Of a DNA stretch of 64,000 nucleotides, positions 11,948 to 22,150 are shown one piece after another. Origin of the DNA: Romanomermis culicivorax (Eukaryota > Nematoda > Enoplea > Mermithida > Mermithidae). The translations under genes were made by a program, and so were the position numbers. Under the pieces are notes generated by a model that did no database searches, was not told the origin of the DNA, and saw only the letters and a list, made by a program, of their open reading frames with translations. Where the stretch lies: positions 186,001 to 250,000 of the forward strand of contig CAWUHX010000009.1 of NCBI GenBank assembly GCA_963922205.1, in the 5' to 3' direction. The stretch's first letter is position 1. Every line of letters starts with the position of its first letter.

Positions 11948-13146
11948 GTGGAGTCCAAATTAACAATATTCAACAAAACGACAAATTTGGAGATACCACG
12001 CCCCAGGACCAATACCAGGGTAAGGACTCTACATATATGCAATGTTCCAATCACCATCCCTCATGAGGAAGTTAAAAAATGGCTACAAGCTAATGTTAAA
12101 ACCATCAAGTTCATTTCAGATTTCAAATGGGTGGAAGTTGAGGATACTGGAATCAAGACTGGGGTTCGCTCCATTGTGGTCGAAGTCCATCAAAAATTTC
12201 AATTTCCAGGTTTCGCCTGGTACAAGACCCCCGGCATGCAGACCCAAGTAAAAGTAAAAATCTGGCATCAAGGTATGCCACAATGGTGTCGGAAATGTAT
12301 GGCTCCAGGTCATATGGCTGTGGAATGCAATGTAGTGGACAATCAACCTCCAAGAGGGTCATATGCTGCAGCCCTAATGGCTAGACCAGGTTCAAAAGAG
12401 CCAATGCCAGGAAGGGCACCAATTGAAATGGTTATGACTCGCTTAGTGGATGCTGGTGATCAGGAGCCAGGTCCGAAAAATCCTGACACAGGTAATACTG
12501 GTAAATCATCAACTGCGGAGCCGACCAAAGGTCATGGATCAATAGAAGAAAGGGTAAAAGAACCCCCAAAAATAATTCCCTTTCTAACCTATAAACATTT
12601 TCTATCTAATCATTTTCCTACCAATTTTGTTGCAGATAAAGTGGCTTACAAGTCCACAGAACATTATTTATTCCATCAAAAGGCCATGACGATGGGAGAT
12701 AAAGAAGCTGCTCAAATTATTTTGAATGCCCCAAATGCATTCGAAGCCAAAAAATCGGCGGAAAATTACCTTGGGATTTTACAAAATTGGGAACGTGGCA
12801 CAATTTCGCCTACAGTGCCCTCTACAAGGCCAACGGGTACAAATACGAACAAGACTCCAACCTGAGGCGCCAGTTTTTCAACACTGCGCCTGCCTTATTG
12901 GTCGAAGCAAACCCTTACAATTTATATTGGGGATGTGGACTCAAAAGGGACGATCCATCCATAAATGACCTCAGGAGTTATCCAGGTAAGAATGTCTTTG
13001 GTCAACTTTTAACCAAATTGAGAGGAGAAATGATGGAGCACTTCAAACACGAAGTTGACTCTATAGAGTCATCCCAGAGGAGAAATAGCCTGAAAGGCCA
13101 AATGACTCTACATCCTCAAGGGACCACAAAAGGTCAGCTTAAGTAG
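11948..13146 (+). pseudogene. LINE ORF1: zinc knuckle followed by NADAR domain (frameshifted)
   Basis: First part (11,948 to about 12,790): an RNA-binding-like segment (TLHICNVPITIPHEEVKKWL), then a CCHC knuckle (CRKCMAPGHMAVEC), as in ORF1 of Tx1/I-type LINEs. From about residue 215 it turns into a NADAR domain (PF08719): FLSNHFPTNF, STEHYLFHQKA, then after a frame change near 12,785-12,800 KYEQDSNLRRQFFNTAP, LVEANPYNLYWGCGL and PGKNVFGQLLTKLR. All main NADAR blocks are present, including the Glu-His of the EHY motif and the LVEA Glu. NADAR enzymes cleave N-glycosidic bonds, and some are reported to remove ADP-ribose from guanine bases. A role in protecting the retrotransposon RNP from ADP-ribosylation is my inference. 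Confidence 0.8.
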
Positions 13147-13219
13147 GATTAGCAGCAATGAGGAAAGATGACCTGTTGAGGCAACCTTTTCCCGCCACTC
13201 GGGGCTTCAGTAAAAGTTA

Positions 13220-13293
13220 GACTCAGTCTGGGACTTGAACCCAGGACCTTGCGGCTACCGTCCGCACGCTCTAACCAACTGAGCCAACCGAGC
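13220..13293 (-). tRNA. tRNA-like gene (anticodon position reads GGT; unusual position 33)
   Basis: On the minus strand a full cloverleaf can be drawn. The 7-bp acceptor is GCTCGGT with ACTGAGT (two G:U). D stem GCTC/GAGC and anticodon stem TGCGG/CCGCA are perfect, with a 5-base variable region, T stem CTGGG/CCCAG and loop TTCAAGT. A box TGGCTCAGTTGG and B box GGTTCAAGTCC match Pol III consensus, and TTTT follows within about 10 bases. The anticodon loop is ACGGTAG, so position 33 is C instead of the near-universal T and the anticodon would be GGT, rare in eukaryotes. It is therefore more likely a tRNA pseudogene or tRNA-derived insertion than a normal decoding tRNA. It sits between LINE ORF1 and ORF2. 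Confidence 0.5.
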
Positions 13294-13375
13294 AACGGGA
13301 AAGGTGCTCTCTTTTTTTGCAACAATTCGTAGTTGAGGTGGCTGCTTTGGCCATTCTCAACAGACCAGTAATTCA

Positions 13376-14836
13376 TTGAGTTTACTTACTTTCAATGTAC
13401 AAAACTTGAGAGACAAACCCATGAAAACTGTGCTTCTTTTCGAAAAATGTAAAAATTTTGACCTTGTCGTACTGCAAGAGACACATTTCACAATGAAAAG
13501 TCAAAATAAATATTTCAGACAAGTTTTTGAACAAAAATTCGAGATCATAGAATCACTCGGAAAAGATGAGCAATGTGCAGGGATATGTATATGTTTCAAC
13601 AGGCAGGCAAGGTTAAGGTTCAAAAGACTCGTTTTTGAAATAAGTGGAAGAGTTTTATGCTGCACTGCAGAGATTGAAGAAAAAATTTTTCTTATAATGG
13701 GCCTTTATTTCCCGGCTAAAGCACAAAAAAGAGACAAGTTTATTGATTTACTTTTCGACAAAATGTGTGATAATTCAAGATTTTTTGACGAGGCAATAGT
13801 AATAGGAGATTTCAATTTTGTAGAGGACAAAAAACTGGACAGGTCAATAGTAACAAATGGAATAGAAATAGGTAAAGAAAACTTTGACAAAATAAAATAT
13901 CGGCTGGATGTAGTAGACAGTTATAGAGATAATCATAAAGAGAAAATGGAGTTTTCCTTTTTTAGCAAAGCACACAAAACACAGTCTAGAATAGATAGGA
14001 TATATGTGACAAAAAATTTATCAGCAAACACGGAAAAATGGATTTTTGATGAGTGGACCATTAGTGACCATAAAACGTACTCAATCTCTATTAAACTTTC
14101 TTTCCTAAGGATAAAAATTGGTAAGTCATATTGGAAATATAATAGTGCGAAAATGACGGAAAACAAGGAAATAATAGCAGAAAAACTAAAAGAATGGACA
14201 AAATTGAGAAAAGAAAACTCTCTGCAACAATGGGATGGAATAAAGAGAAAAATCAAACATCATTGTGTTGACATACAGAAAAAAGAAGCCTACATTCGAA
14301 AAACTAAAAAAGGAAACATAGAAAAAGAAATGAACAGGGTAAAAGAGCAACTACAATACTATCCAAGGAGTGAAGAGCTGAAAGAAAGGTTGCAAAAAAA
14401 CAAAAGAGAATTACGAAAACTATAAAACTATGAAATAGAGCAAAGATTGAAGACCACACATTATAAAGAAATGATTACAGAGCGATACAGTATAGCCACA
14501 GCTAAAATGATACAAAAAAGGTCAGCTGAAAACAGAATAATGTACTCAATCAAAAATGAAAAAGCCGAAAAAATAGAAGATCAAGGAAACACATTAGCAG
14601 AAGTTCGGTCGCAGTTCAGTAAGAAATTCACATCTGAGACCATAGATGAAGACAGCATAGAAGAATTTTTACTAGAAGAACCGTACAACAGGGTTTCTGA
14701 AAATCAAAATCTACAGTTAGATAAGGAAATAACAGACGAAGAAGTAAAAGCCGCGATAAATAGTTTCAACAAGAAAAAATCCCCAGGAATTGATGGACTG
14801 CCTATCGAATTTTACAGAGAACATAGCAATTTTTGA
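13376..14836 (+). pseudogene. LINE ORF2, endonuclease and N-terminal RT region
   Basis: Residues 1-240 form an apurinic/apyrimidinic-type endonuclease: FNVQNLR, LQETHF, GDFNFVEDKKLDR, SRIDRIYVT and SDHKTYSI supply the Asn, Glu, Asp/Asn, Asp/Arg and Asp/His signature residues. This nuclease nicks target DNA to prime reverse transcription. A lysine-rich linker follows. The frame has a TAA at 14,423-14,425 but stays open in the same frame from 14,426 to KKSPGIDGLPIEFY, an RT-entry motif. At about 14,829-14,833 (a T5 run) the frame changes and a piece of RT appears to be missing. The tRNA-like gene and about 150 bp separate it from ORF1. Confidence 0.8.
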
Positions 14837-15619
14837 TCCCAAGAGGAGAAATGACCTACTCAATGTATCATGGAGTTATTTCTCAAATATACAAGGGTGA
14901 TGGTGAAAAAGACCTACTAAATAATTGGAGACCACTTACAATGCTCAATACCGACTACAAAATACTGGCGAAAATACTAGTTAATAGAATAAAAGACATA
15001 ATGCCTAAAATAATACATCCCAATCAAAATTGTGCAGTAAAAGGCAGAGACATAAGAGACGGAATACTAAAACTCTACAATGCAATAAATTACTGTAATG
15101 ATAATGAAACTAACGGAATACTCTTGTCTATAGATCATATGAGTGCTTTCGACATAATAGAATGGCCATTTGTGTTTAGGGCATTAAAATACTTTAATTT
15201 TTGTGAAACTTTCATAAACTGGATAAAAATCATATACAAAAAAGGACATGCACGATCCACAGTCCAGGTAAATGGGCATCTGGCCGCACCTTTTCAGGTC
15301 ACCAGGGGTATTAGACAAGGATGCCCTCTTTCCGCACTTTTGTATGTGATTGCATCCGAACTAGTAACAAACTACATAAGAAATATGAAAGGAGTGATTG
15401 GCATAACTATTGGACGAGAAGAGTACAAAATTTCAAATTATGCTGATGACACGAATTTTCTCCTTTCCGATTTCCAGTCTTTAGATCGAATAATAGGTAT
15501 CTATAAGCTTTTTAAATGAGCTAGTGGGGCGACTTTAAAAGAAGAGAAAACTAAAATTTTGATTTTTAGTGGAATTTACAAAAATATGGTGCCAAAAAAA
15601 TATCAAGCATATCTAGAGG
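14833..15619 (+). pseudogene. LINE ORF2, reverse transcriptase domain
   Basis: Frame open to 15,519, then continuing after a TGA up to the solo LTR. It contains NWRPLTMLNTDYKILAK (RT motif before A), SIDHMSAFDIIEW (motif A with catalytic Asp), GIRQGCPLSALLY (motif B) and NYADDTNFLL (motif C, YADD). These are the residues of a working RT active site and the order is normal. The frame change at 14,829-14,833 and the stop at 15,517-15,519 inactivate it. Coding resumes on the far side of the LTR at 16,506, showing that the LTR landed in an already assembled LINE copy. Confidence 0.8.
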
Positions 15620-15623
15620 ATAC

Positions 15624-16501
15624 TGTAACGACCAGATTTGTGTGAGGTACTTTACTTCTAACCAACGGTCGCTACGGCCCGAACAAAAGGGGCGCGGGCG
15701 GTACAATACGGGGCGATACGGCTTTACAATAATCGACGGCTGCTTTAGACGTCGAATAACAAAAATGGACGGCGCGTTTGCTTGCAAATAAAATATACAA
15801 CACGGTTTAATTGCTTTCGAAGACGGTTGCTTGCAAATAAAAACGAACGGCCGCGGATCAAAATTCACAAAATAATAACTCTAAATCACGCTTTGCTTCT
15901 TCTTTTATACGACGTTTTTGGCCACTCCCTGGGTGTCGCGTGAGGTCGAGCTTCTGTCCATCTTCTTCCGCCAATCGTCGCTTCCTGCTACGCTTTTCAT
16001 GCTTACTTAGTCACGCCTTTCTAATGCTTTTCTAGTACGGTATGCTTTTCGTGTATTGCTTGCTTCCTACGGTGGGCTTAGCCACACCTCTCTGCTTCTG
16101 TGCATGCTTCCTGTATCTGTTTCTCTGAATACACATGTTTTGTGGGGCCATCGCTACCGTTACACTTGAGACTACTGTCTGGCGGGGCTTCTAGGTATTT
16201 TACTGTGTGCAGGTGTTGTTTACGATTTTTATGGGGGATTACGGTAGCTGTGGAATGTGTAGTTTAGTGTAGGTTCTAGGGGAACAGCTGCCGTTTGTGC
16301 AAATTAATTAGGGCATCTTAATTGGGCTACCGGGGTGTGAACGGATCAAAAAATACTTCACGTAATTTTAGAGGAATGTTTGGGTGCGAATCCCAGACAC
16401 CCTTGAGACCATAAAATGTGAAAAGGAAATAATATCTTATAAATGTCAATCACATACAGTATGCTACATATTTACAATACTGCTTTAGCAGGTACGTTAC
16501 A
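15624..16501. mobile_element. Solo LTR (Gypsy-type ends TGTAACG...CGTTACA) with TSD ATAC
   Basis: An 878-base insertion splitting the LINE ORF2. It begins TGTAACG and ends CGTTACA, a 7-bp inverted terminal match typical of Gypsy LTRs. It is flanked by the 4-base direct repeat ATAC (15,620-15,623 and 16,502-16,505), the usual target-site length for these elements. No internal coding sequence is present, so it is a solo LTR left by recombination between two LTRs. An inner CGTTACA at about 16,168 was considered as the end but lacks a matching target duplication. Confidence 0.75.
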
Positions 16502-16505
16502 ATAC

Positions 16506-17639
16506 AATAAGAATATATGGTATATTTTTCAACCGTTTTGGGACAGAATTTCAGAATTTCGAAAAAATAAAAGAAGAGTTAGGGAAAGTTAGAAATAGAA
16601 TCATAATAGATCAGTAAGCTATGACATTTCGTATTTTGGCCGGGCGAAAATGCTAGACACATATACATTGTCTAAACTTTGGTACAATCTATGCTTTTGT
16701 GAACTATCTGACGAATTAAAAAAACCAATTGAACAATCCTGCATAAGGTATATATGGTATCCAAAGCAAGGACGAGTACCGGTCAAAACGAATACTTCAA
16801 AACTGAGCATAGAAAAAGGTGGCATAAATTTCATTGACATTAAAGAAAAACAAAGAGCTTTAATTTTTATGATGCTCGTAAGATATAAAAAATGTCAACA
16901 AAAAAATGATCTCTTTTGGCAATATTACAAAAAAATGAAGGAAAAAACGTATGGAGATAGAAAACCACCATTTATTTATAAAATAATCGTAGAAACAGAA
17001 AAACTATTACAGATAAATCAAGAAGATAATGGTTTGAAGATTAAGGGAAAGTTTTTTGAGTGGAAAAATATCAAAACGAAGCTATTATATCAATTGCTAA
17101 CCGAAGACAAAGAAAAACAGGCAAACACAATGAAATACTGGTCAAAAGAACTGTTAGTAGACAAGGAAGAAATAGACAAGTATTTAAGATTGGCAGAATC
17201 CAAGTATGTCCAAGGTGCAGTGCGAAATATTCATTATTCTATTTTGCACAGATTTTTGTACACGAGGTCACGCGCCAGCTATTATATGGCAGGCGAAGAC
17301 CCAAATTGCAAGTATTGCTCAGGAAGAAACCTTACAAGTAGGGAAAATCTAAAGCACGCCTTTGTAGAATGTTCCAGAATAGAGAATTTTTGGAAAGAAT
17401 TCGATATCCTTATCTCAGAAGTGTGTGGAGAAAGAATTGAAGCATCTGCCACAAATAAAATTTTTGGATTTATTTTTGACAACAAGCAAAAAGAAATTGT
17501 TGCAAATTTGATGCTACAAATTGCACAAAAAACTATCTGGACTACACGAGGCAAATTGGAAAGAAATAAAAAGATAATTAACATATACACTCTATACTTA
17601 TGGCACATAAGAACCAGATTAAGTCAGCTAGAGAAATAA
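16506..17639 (+). pseudogene. LINE ORF2, C-terminal part
   Basis: After the solo LTR the ORF2 frame resumes, hits TAA near 16,616, then after a frame change runs open from 16,650 to 17,639. It has LDTYTLSKLWYN, typical of the thumb-side region of Tx1/L1 ORF2, and a C-terminal Cys/His motif (CKYCSGR ... ENLKHAFVEC), probably a zinc-binding element that helps hold RNA. The end NIYTLYLWHIRTRL is typical of LINE ORF2 termini. It stops with TAA directly at the junction with inverted repeat R1. Confidence 0.75.
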
Positions 17640-18597
17640 GCTAGCTAAGTTGTCAAGATATAAGGACTAGAAACTGACCTACTGTGGAACTTCCGAGAGT
17701 AGAGGTCAAAGTTGATTACGGACTCTTCCTCATCTGTGGATGGCCTCCCTTCAACTTGGCAGTTCATCTAGCCATTCTACGAGGATCAACTCGAGCGATA
17801 AATGAATGGACCGTCGCTGGAAAAGACCATAATCAACAATATCAATCAAATTTTGAAATAAGAATTTTTTCTGAATTTTGTTTATATAAAATACAAGAAT
17901 ATTTGCTTCAATCAATATGAATATTGGAGTCATGTTTGGAAAGACCCTAGGTCATAAAGATGGAAGGCACTGTTTTTGGCGGAGTAACCCATTCTTTGTT
18001 TTGTAAACTGCAAGGTAAGGGAAAGAAAATAGATTATTGTTTGTTATTCGAATTTAAACAGCCGGTTTTTATGGAAATGCCTGCATAGGCATTCGGAACA
18101 AAGTGACTGTTCCTTTACGTCGTTACCTTGGCCAGATGGAAAAAAAATAAACTGTGGATCTCCACCTTTCTGGAACAAAATTTTGATCCGAAAATTACGG
18201 AAATCTTTTTTATTAGAAGAGAGTCGAAATGAAAAAAAAAAAAATTAGGTGAAATTTTTAATTGATGCATCAAAACTTGAACCCTGAACTTCTACCCTTT
18301 TTTCTATTGATCAATGAGTGATCGGGTTTGTAGTTGAGCGAATTTTGAAGAAGATATAAACTATTTTTCTCCACCTTATCATCGAAGAAGGAAATTATTT
18401 TGAAGGGAAAAGCTATTACCTGATTTAAGCATGTTTTTTCATGTTACTGATGAAAGGACTGAAAGAAGAGCATTATGCCGACCATTTCCGGCATCATGGA
18501 GCTGCATGCCGGGAAATAAGGACATTTGAACCCTAAAGTTTTAAAATTGAAGGAATATACGAACAAATCTCAGATTCGGCCACTGAGACCAGTATCC
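17640..18597 (-). repeat. Dispersed repeat R1, copy d (inverted)
   Basis: Reverse complement of copy b: it runs from AGCTAAGTTGTCAAGATAT at the left to CACTGAGACCAGTATC at the right, the mirror image of GATACTGGTCTCAGTG at 5,503. It is more diverged than copies a-c, with several small indels. Confidence 0.7.
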
Positions 18598-19199
18598 TCA
18601 ATTTGGTAAATAAGATAAGAAAAACAAAACACGATATAGAAAATTTTGAAAAAAACAAATTCACTCATTGAATCTGAAAAAAAATTGATGGTCAACATAT
18701 CGAGTTGTCATTTTAGTCCTTGTGACGGGTGCTAAGGAAGAGAAGTAAAATATGGTATGTGCAAATGTGAAAAAAAACTCATTGAGAATGGGACATTAGA
18801 GTATATGATAGATTCTTGCCCGATACTTGGTAGAGCGTGGCATCCCAATTTTGCTAGAAATCGAATGTATGCTCATAATGGAATTCTACACTTTGTCTTG
18901 GAATTTGGGGTGATTTTATACAATAGCAAATAAGTGTAGAACGAAATTTTATTTTTACTAATTTTTTGTCTTTTTAGAGAATAAGAATAAAAAAAAATCA
19001 TTCGAAAGTATTTTTAGAATTAAAAATCGTCGAGAAATGATATCGATATAGTTGATTATAAAATTTCATCGAATTTCGTCTATTCCTGTAAAAATTTTGT
19101 AACAATTTTCGCGATTTTCATAATGTGTTTGTGGTTGACCACAAGTAATTTATTTACCTTACGACGCTGGATTGTATTGTTTGAAGAACGTGCTCATAC
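18598..19199. other. Intergenic, nothing recognised
   Basis: AT-rich DNA without an ORF or repeat I can identify. A run of about 21 A follows at 19,200-19,220. Confidence 0.5.
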
Positions 19200-19221
19200 A
19201 AAAAAAAAAAAAAAAAAAAAG

Positions 19222-20080
19222 GTTTTTTCTTTGGAAAGTGGTGTCGTTTCGATGTCCAGCATTTGGACTCGGTGCCTTCTGCTAGTGATATGTTGCTTCA
19301 TTCTATCATCATATCACAGCCCTTGACACTGGATCCCGATTATTTGGGCTTTTCTTCGATATCACAACTACTCATTGGCCGTGTTCTGCAGTGCATGTGG
19401 GCTTGCAGTAATGCATTATTCATTAAATGCGGCATCACCGGGATCACATGCATCATAGAACAGTCTGTACTTTCGACGTTATTTAGAAAATTTTGGCCGC
19501 CATGAGCATAGCTGTCGTTGGCTAGTGTGATGTACCATGCACTGCACCAGTTTATATCACAGCCCTTGGGCACTTAATATCGTTGAAGGCCGATTTGAGG
19601 GACAGCAAACAATTACGATGACTTCGATAGACGTGCGCTTCAGTCCTGGGTGTGTGCCTCTGGTCGTGTTTCATTCATGAAAATTTCATGACTAGAGACA
19701 TACTAAGCATTGTGGGATGCAGAACTTCTAAGCAAGTTGCCCGGTGGTATACTGTAGTCGCTGGCCTTGATGGAGGATGCGTGTAATGTGGGCTCGTGGT
19801 CGTGATCATGCATTTTTCACAAGAGATGTAATGATCAGGTTCACATGCGTCATGAAACTCTGGTCTTGTACTTTCTGTGGTGCTATTTTGGGCCAATATA
19901 TGCTATTTTCCCAATTCAATTTCACCTTCAGCGGTGGTTGTTTACTTGCTTCAGTCTTACTTACGGTACGGATTTCTCCTACGTGTTTGTTTCATTTTTG
20001 TATCGTTTTAAATATTAATTTTTCTACTTTTTATTTCTCTCTTGTCGTTTTCTGTATTTTTTACGGCTATTATTTCTCCT
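19222..20080 (+). repeat. M repeat copy 4
   Basis: This matches the downstream part of the copy at 21,660-22,560. Shared words include GCATTTGGACTCGGTGCCTT, CACTGGATCCCGATTATTTG, GGTGTGTGCCTCTGGTCGTG, AAGTTGCCCGG and GTATACTGTAGTCGCT. It starts immediately after an A21 tract at 19,200-19,220, which could be the poly(A) tail of a neighbouring retrotransposed piece or an internal slip tract. It lacks the CCAAT/TATA block. Confidence 0.65.
19658..19697 (+). other. Hairpin H2, copy 2
   Basis: Same stem as at 7,393: CTCTGGTCGTG with CATGACTAGAG. Confidence 0.45.
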
Positions 20081-20444
20081 GTATCGCCCCACACAGTTAT
20101 GGCAGCAAACTTTCATGTATGTGTTTTGTACAGGGGTATCTTTTTTGTACCCCTGCAGGGGCCTGTATAACTACTAATGGACATGAAAGGAACTATTCAT
20201 CTATGGTGCCCTTTGAAATACACAATGATGAAGTGCAAGAGTTCGGATATAAATTGTGAGAGATCAGATTGTCCTATGAGAAACTTTTGCAAATTTTGGT
20301 GTCGAAAAGGCTAGTCGAAAATTGCTAACATAAAATAACAGCTTGTGTGGTCTAAGGAATGTATGATTACATCATCAATAGTTGGAGACTTTGCCTTATG
20401 TGTTCATCACATCAATTTGTTTCATACATGTTGAAGTTGGTGCT

Positions 20445-20695
20445 CTATAGTCTGTTTTTCTTGAAATGCTTCTATATAATAAAAGTGGAAAGCAAGCAGT
20501 ACTTCAGATTCTCACGATTTTCTAATGAACAATATACCATGTATGTCTGCAGATTTCTGAGCATACAGAGCTCACCTTCAACAATTTTCAAAGCGAAAAA
20601 TTTTACAGTAAAAGCCCTATGTAAACGATTTTGATGGTAATACTGATTTGTGTCGCTTTTCTATTTGGAAGCACCTTATAAAAAACAGACTATAG
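20445..20695. mobile_element. MITE of about 251 bp with CTATAGTCTG ends
   Basis: The left end CTATAGTCTGTTTTT continues with ATGCTTC and TAATAAAAGTGG. The right end, reverse-complemented, reads CTATAGTCTGTTTTTTATAA and continues with GTGCTTCCAAATAGAAAAG. The inverted repeats span about 45 bases. A third, single end of the same kind lies at 23,996 onward. No ORF or clear target duplication was seen. Confidence 0.6.
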
Positions 20696-20719
20696 GTTCT
20701 CATTGTGGGACTATCTGTT

Positions 20720-21100
20720 CAGAACTTGACCGAGGACCCGTTCGATGGAAGTAAGTTCAACGGAAAAAATAAGTAAGCTTATTACTGTAATGTATGAGAG
20801 AATTTCTTCGTCGATGACTGCCAAGCAGAACATGGGAAAATTTCCAAGTGTTCGAAATTTCTCGATCAGCATGCACGTATTGGCGCAGTTATGTATAAAT
20901 CGACAGCGTCGACAGTATATGAGCGAATATTTTGCTAATGATTTTATCCTTTTCTATTCTCTTGAACATATTTAGCGTTTTTCTGCATTATAAAGTTTTC
21001 CACTAGGTGAAAATTGCACATCAAATTGAGCCCACTTTTGTGGCCTTCCCTGCATCTATCATTTGAAACACAATTAACTAGGGTTCTTTTTGTATTCAAC
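20720..21100. repeat. Dispersed repeat R3, copy 1
   Basis: This shares CTTATTACTGTAATG, TTAGCGTTTTTCTGCA and ACATCAAATTGA with 46,420-46,880 and 51,545-51,700. It has no coding potential. Confidence 0.5.
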
Positions 21101-21556
21101 TTACTTTCATGGGATCGCCGCATCGGTCATTTAAAAACAGAATGGAGCGTAGTCAGCAAACCGGATCAGCAGTTCGTGCTGAAAATCAACCTCTTCTCTG
21201 GATGAGTCTCTGTTACAAAGAAAAACAAAAAATATTTCAGTCTGTAAACTTAACAAAATATCAGAATTTAGATTAAATCCAGGATATGCTAATTTATCGC
21301 CAAAGTTGTTCTTAAAGGGTCGTAAAACTCGACAGTCGTTTATGTTCGATATTCTTCACCGATTTTATCTGAAATCCACTTTATTCATGGGAATCGCAAT
21401 ATGATCCTTATCTTCAAATCAGATTCACGATTCACGCCTATAGCTGGAGTTTCCAATTTTTTGTTTCTCATTGGTGGGTACTGTCTGCACTCCATGTATT
21501 TAGTGTGTCGCTTCGTTGTGCAAAATTTACACAAACCGCCGTATAGTTGATCCGAC

Positions 21557-21591
21557 GTCGCACAAAGGAACAATTGACTTCTTTGTGCGAC
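21557..21591. other. Hairpin H1, copy 2
   Basis: GTCGCACAAAG pairs perfectly with CTTTGTGCGAC around a 13-base loop, directly upstream of the CCAAT motif at 21,594. Confidence 0.55.
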
Positions 21592-21593
21592 AA

Positions 21594-21650
21594 CCAATCA
21601 GACAACCGGCAGCCATGACACTTGCCACGCCACAAGTGGTATATAAGAGA
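21594..21650 (+). promoter_or_regulatory. CCAAT/TATA promoter-like block, M repeat copy 5
   Basis: CCAATC at 21,594, CATGACACTTGCCACGCC in between and TATATAAG at 21,640-21,647. Same architecture as the blocks at 6,873 and 11,319, so this is the conserved core of the repeat. Confidence 0.5.
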
Positions 21651-22110
21651 TAGGTTAATAGAGAGGTATCATTGAGGTTTATATTTTGGAAAATTGTGTC
21701 GTTTCGTTGTCCAGCGTTTGGACTCGGTGCCTTGTGCTAGTGATATGTTGCTTCATTCTATCATCATATCACAGCCCTTGACACTGGATCCCGATTATTT
21801 GGGCTATCCTTCGATATTGCAACGACACACGGGCCTTGTTCTGCAGTGCATGTGCGCTACGGTCATGCATTTTTCACTTAATGTGGCATCACCGGGTTCA
21901 CATGCATTATAGAACAGTCCGTTCTTTCGACGTTTTTCAGAAACCTTTTGGCCGCCACGAGCATAGGTGCCGTTGGCTAGTGATGTACCACGCACTACAT
22001 TAGTTTATGTCACAGCGCTTCGGCGCTTATTTTCGTGGGAGAATGATTTGCGGAACAGCGAACATTTAAGATGACTTTGATAGATGCGCCCTTCATTCCT
22101 GGGTGTGTGC

Positions 22111-22150
22111 CTCTGGTCATGTTTCATTTATAAAAATTTCATGACTAGAG
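22111..22150 (+). other. Hairpin H2, copy 3
   Basis: CTCTGGTCATG with CATGACTAGAG: one pair that is G:U in the other two copies is A:U here, so pairing is kept. Confidence 0.45.

Larger units (their letters stand above)
11403..17639 (+). mobile_element. Non-LTR retrotransposon, Tx1/L1-like, with NADAR-bearing ORF1
   Basis: Order: 5' UTR, acidic ORF, ORF1 (zinc knuckle plus NADAR), tRNA-like gene on the minus strand, ORF2 with apurinic-type endonuclease, reverse transcriptase, and a C-terminal Cys/His motif. RT signatures GIRQGCPLSALLY and NYADDTNFLL and the LQETH endonuclease block fit the Tx1/L1 group. It has stops and frame changes in both ORFs and a solo LTR inside ORF2, so it is inactive. 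The 3' end abuts inverted repeat R1 (TAA at about 17,637) with no poly(A) tail or target-site duplication visible. Confidence 0.85.

Noticed and set aside
15624-16173. Shorter LTR ending at the first CGTTACA
   Set aside because: The following bases CTTG do not match the ATAC before the start, whereas the end at 16,501 gives an exact duplication.
16370-16405. Second tRNA-like T arm (TTTGGGTGCGAATCCCA)
   Set aside because: No A box, acceptor or anticodon arm can be drawn; it lies inside the solo LTR.
19777-20259. 160-residue hydrophobic Phe/Cys-rich ORF
   Set aside because: Produced by T-rich DNA of M repeat copy 4 and not kept in the copy at 22.3 kb.
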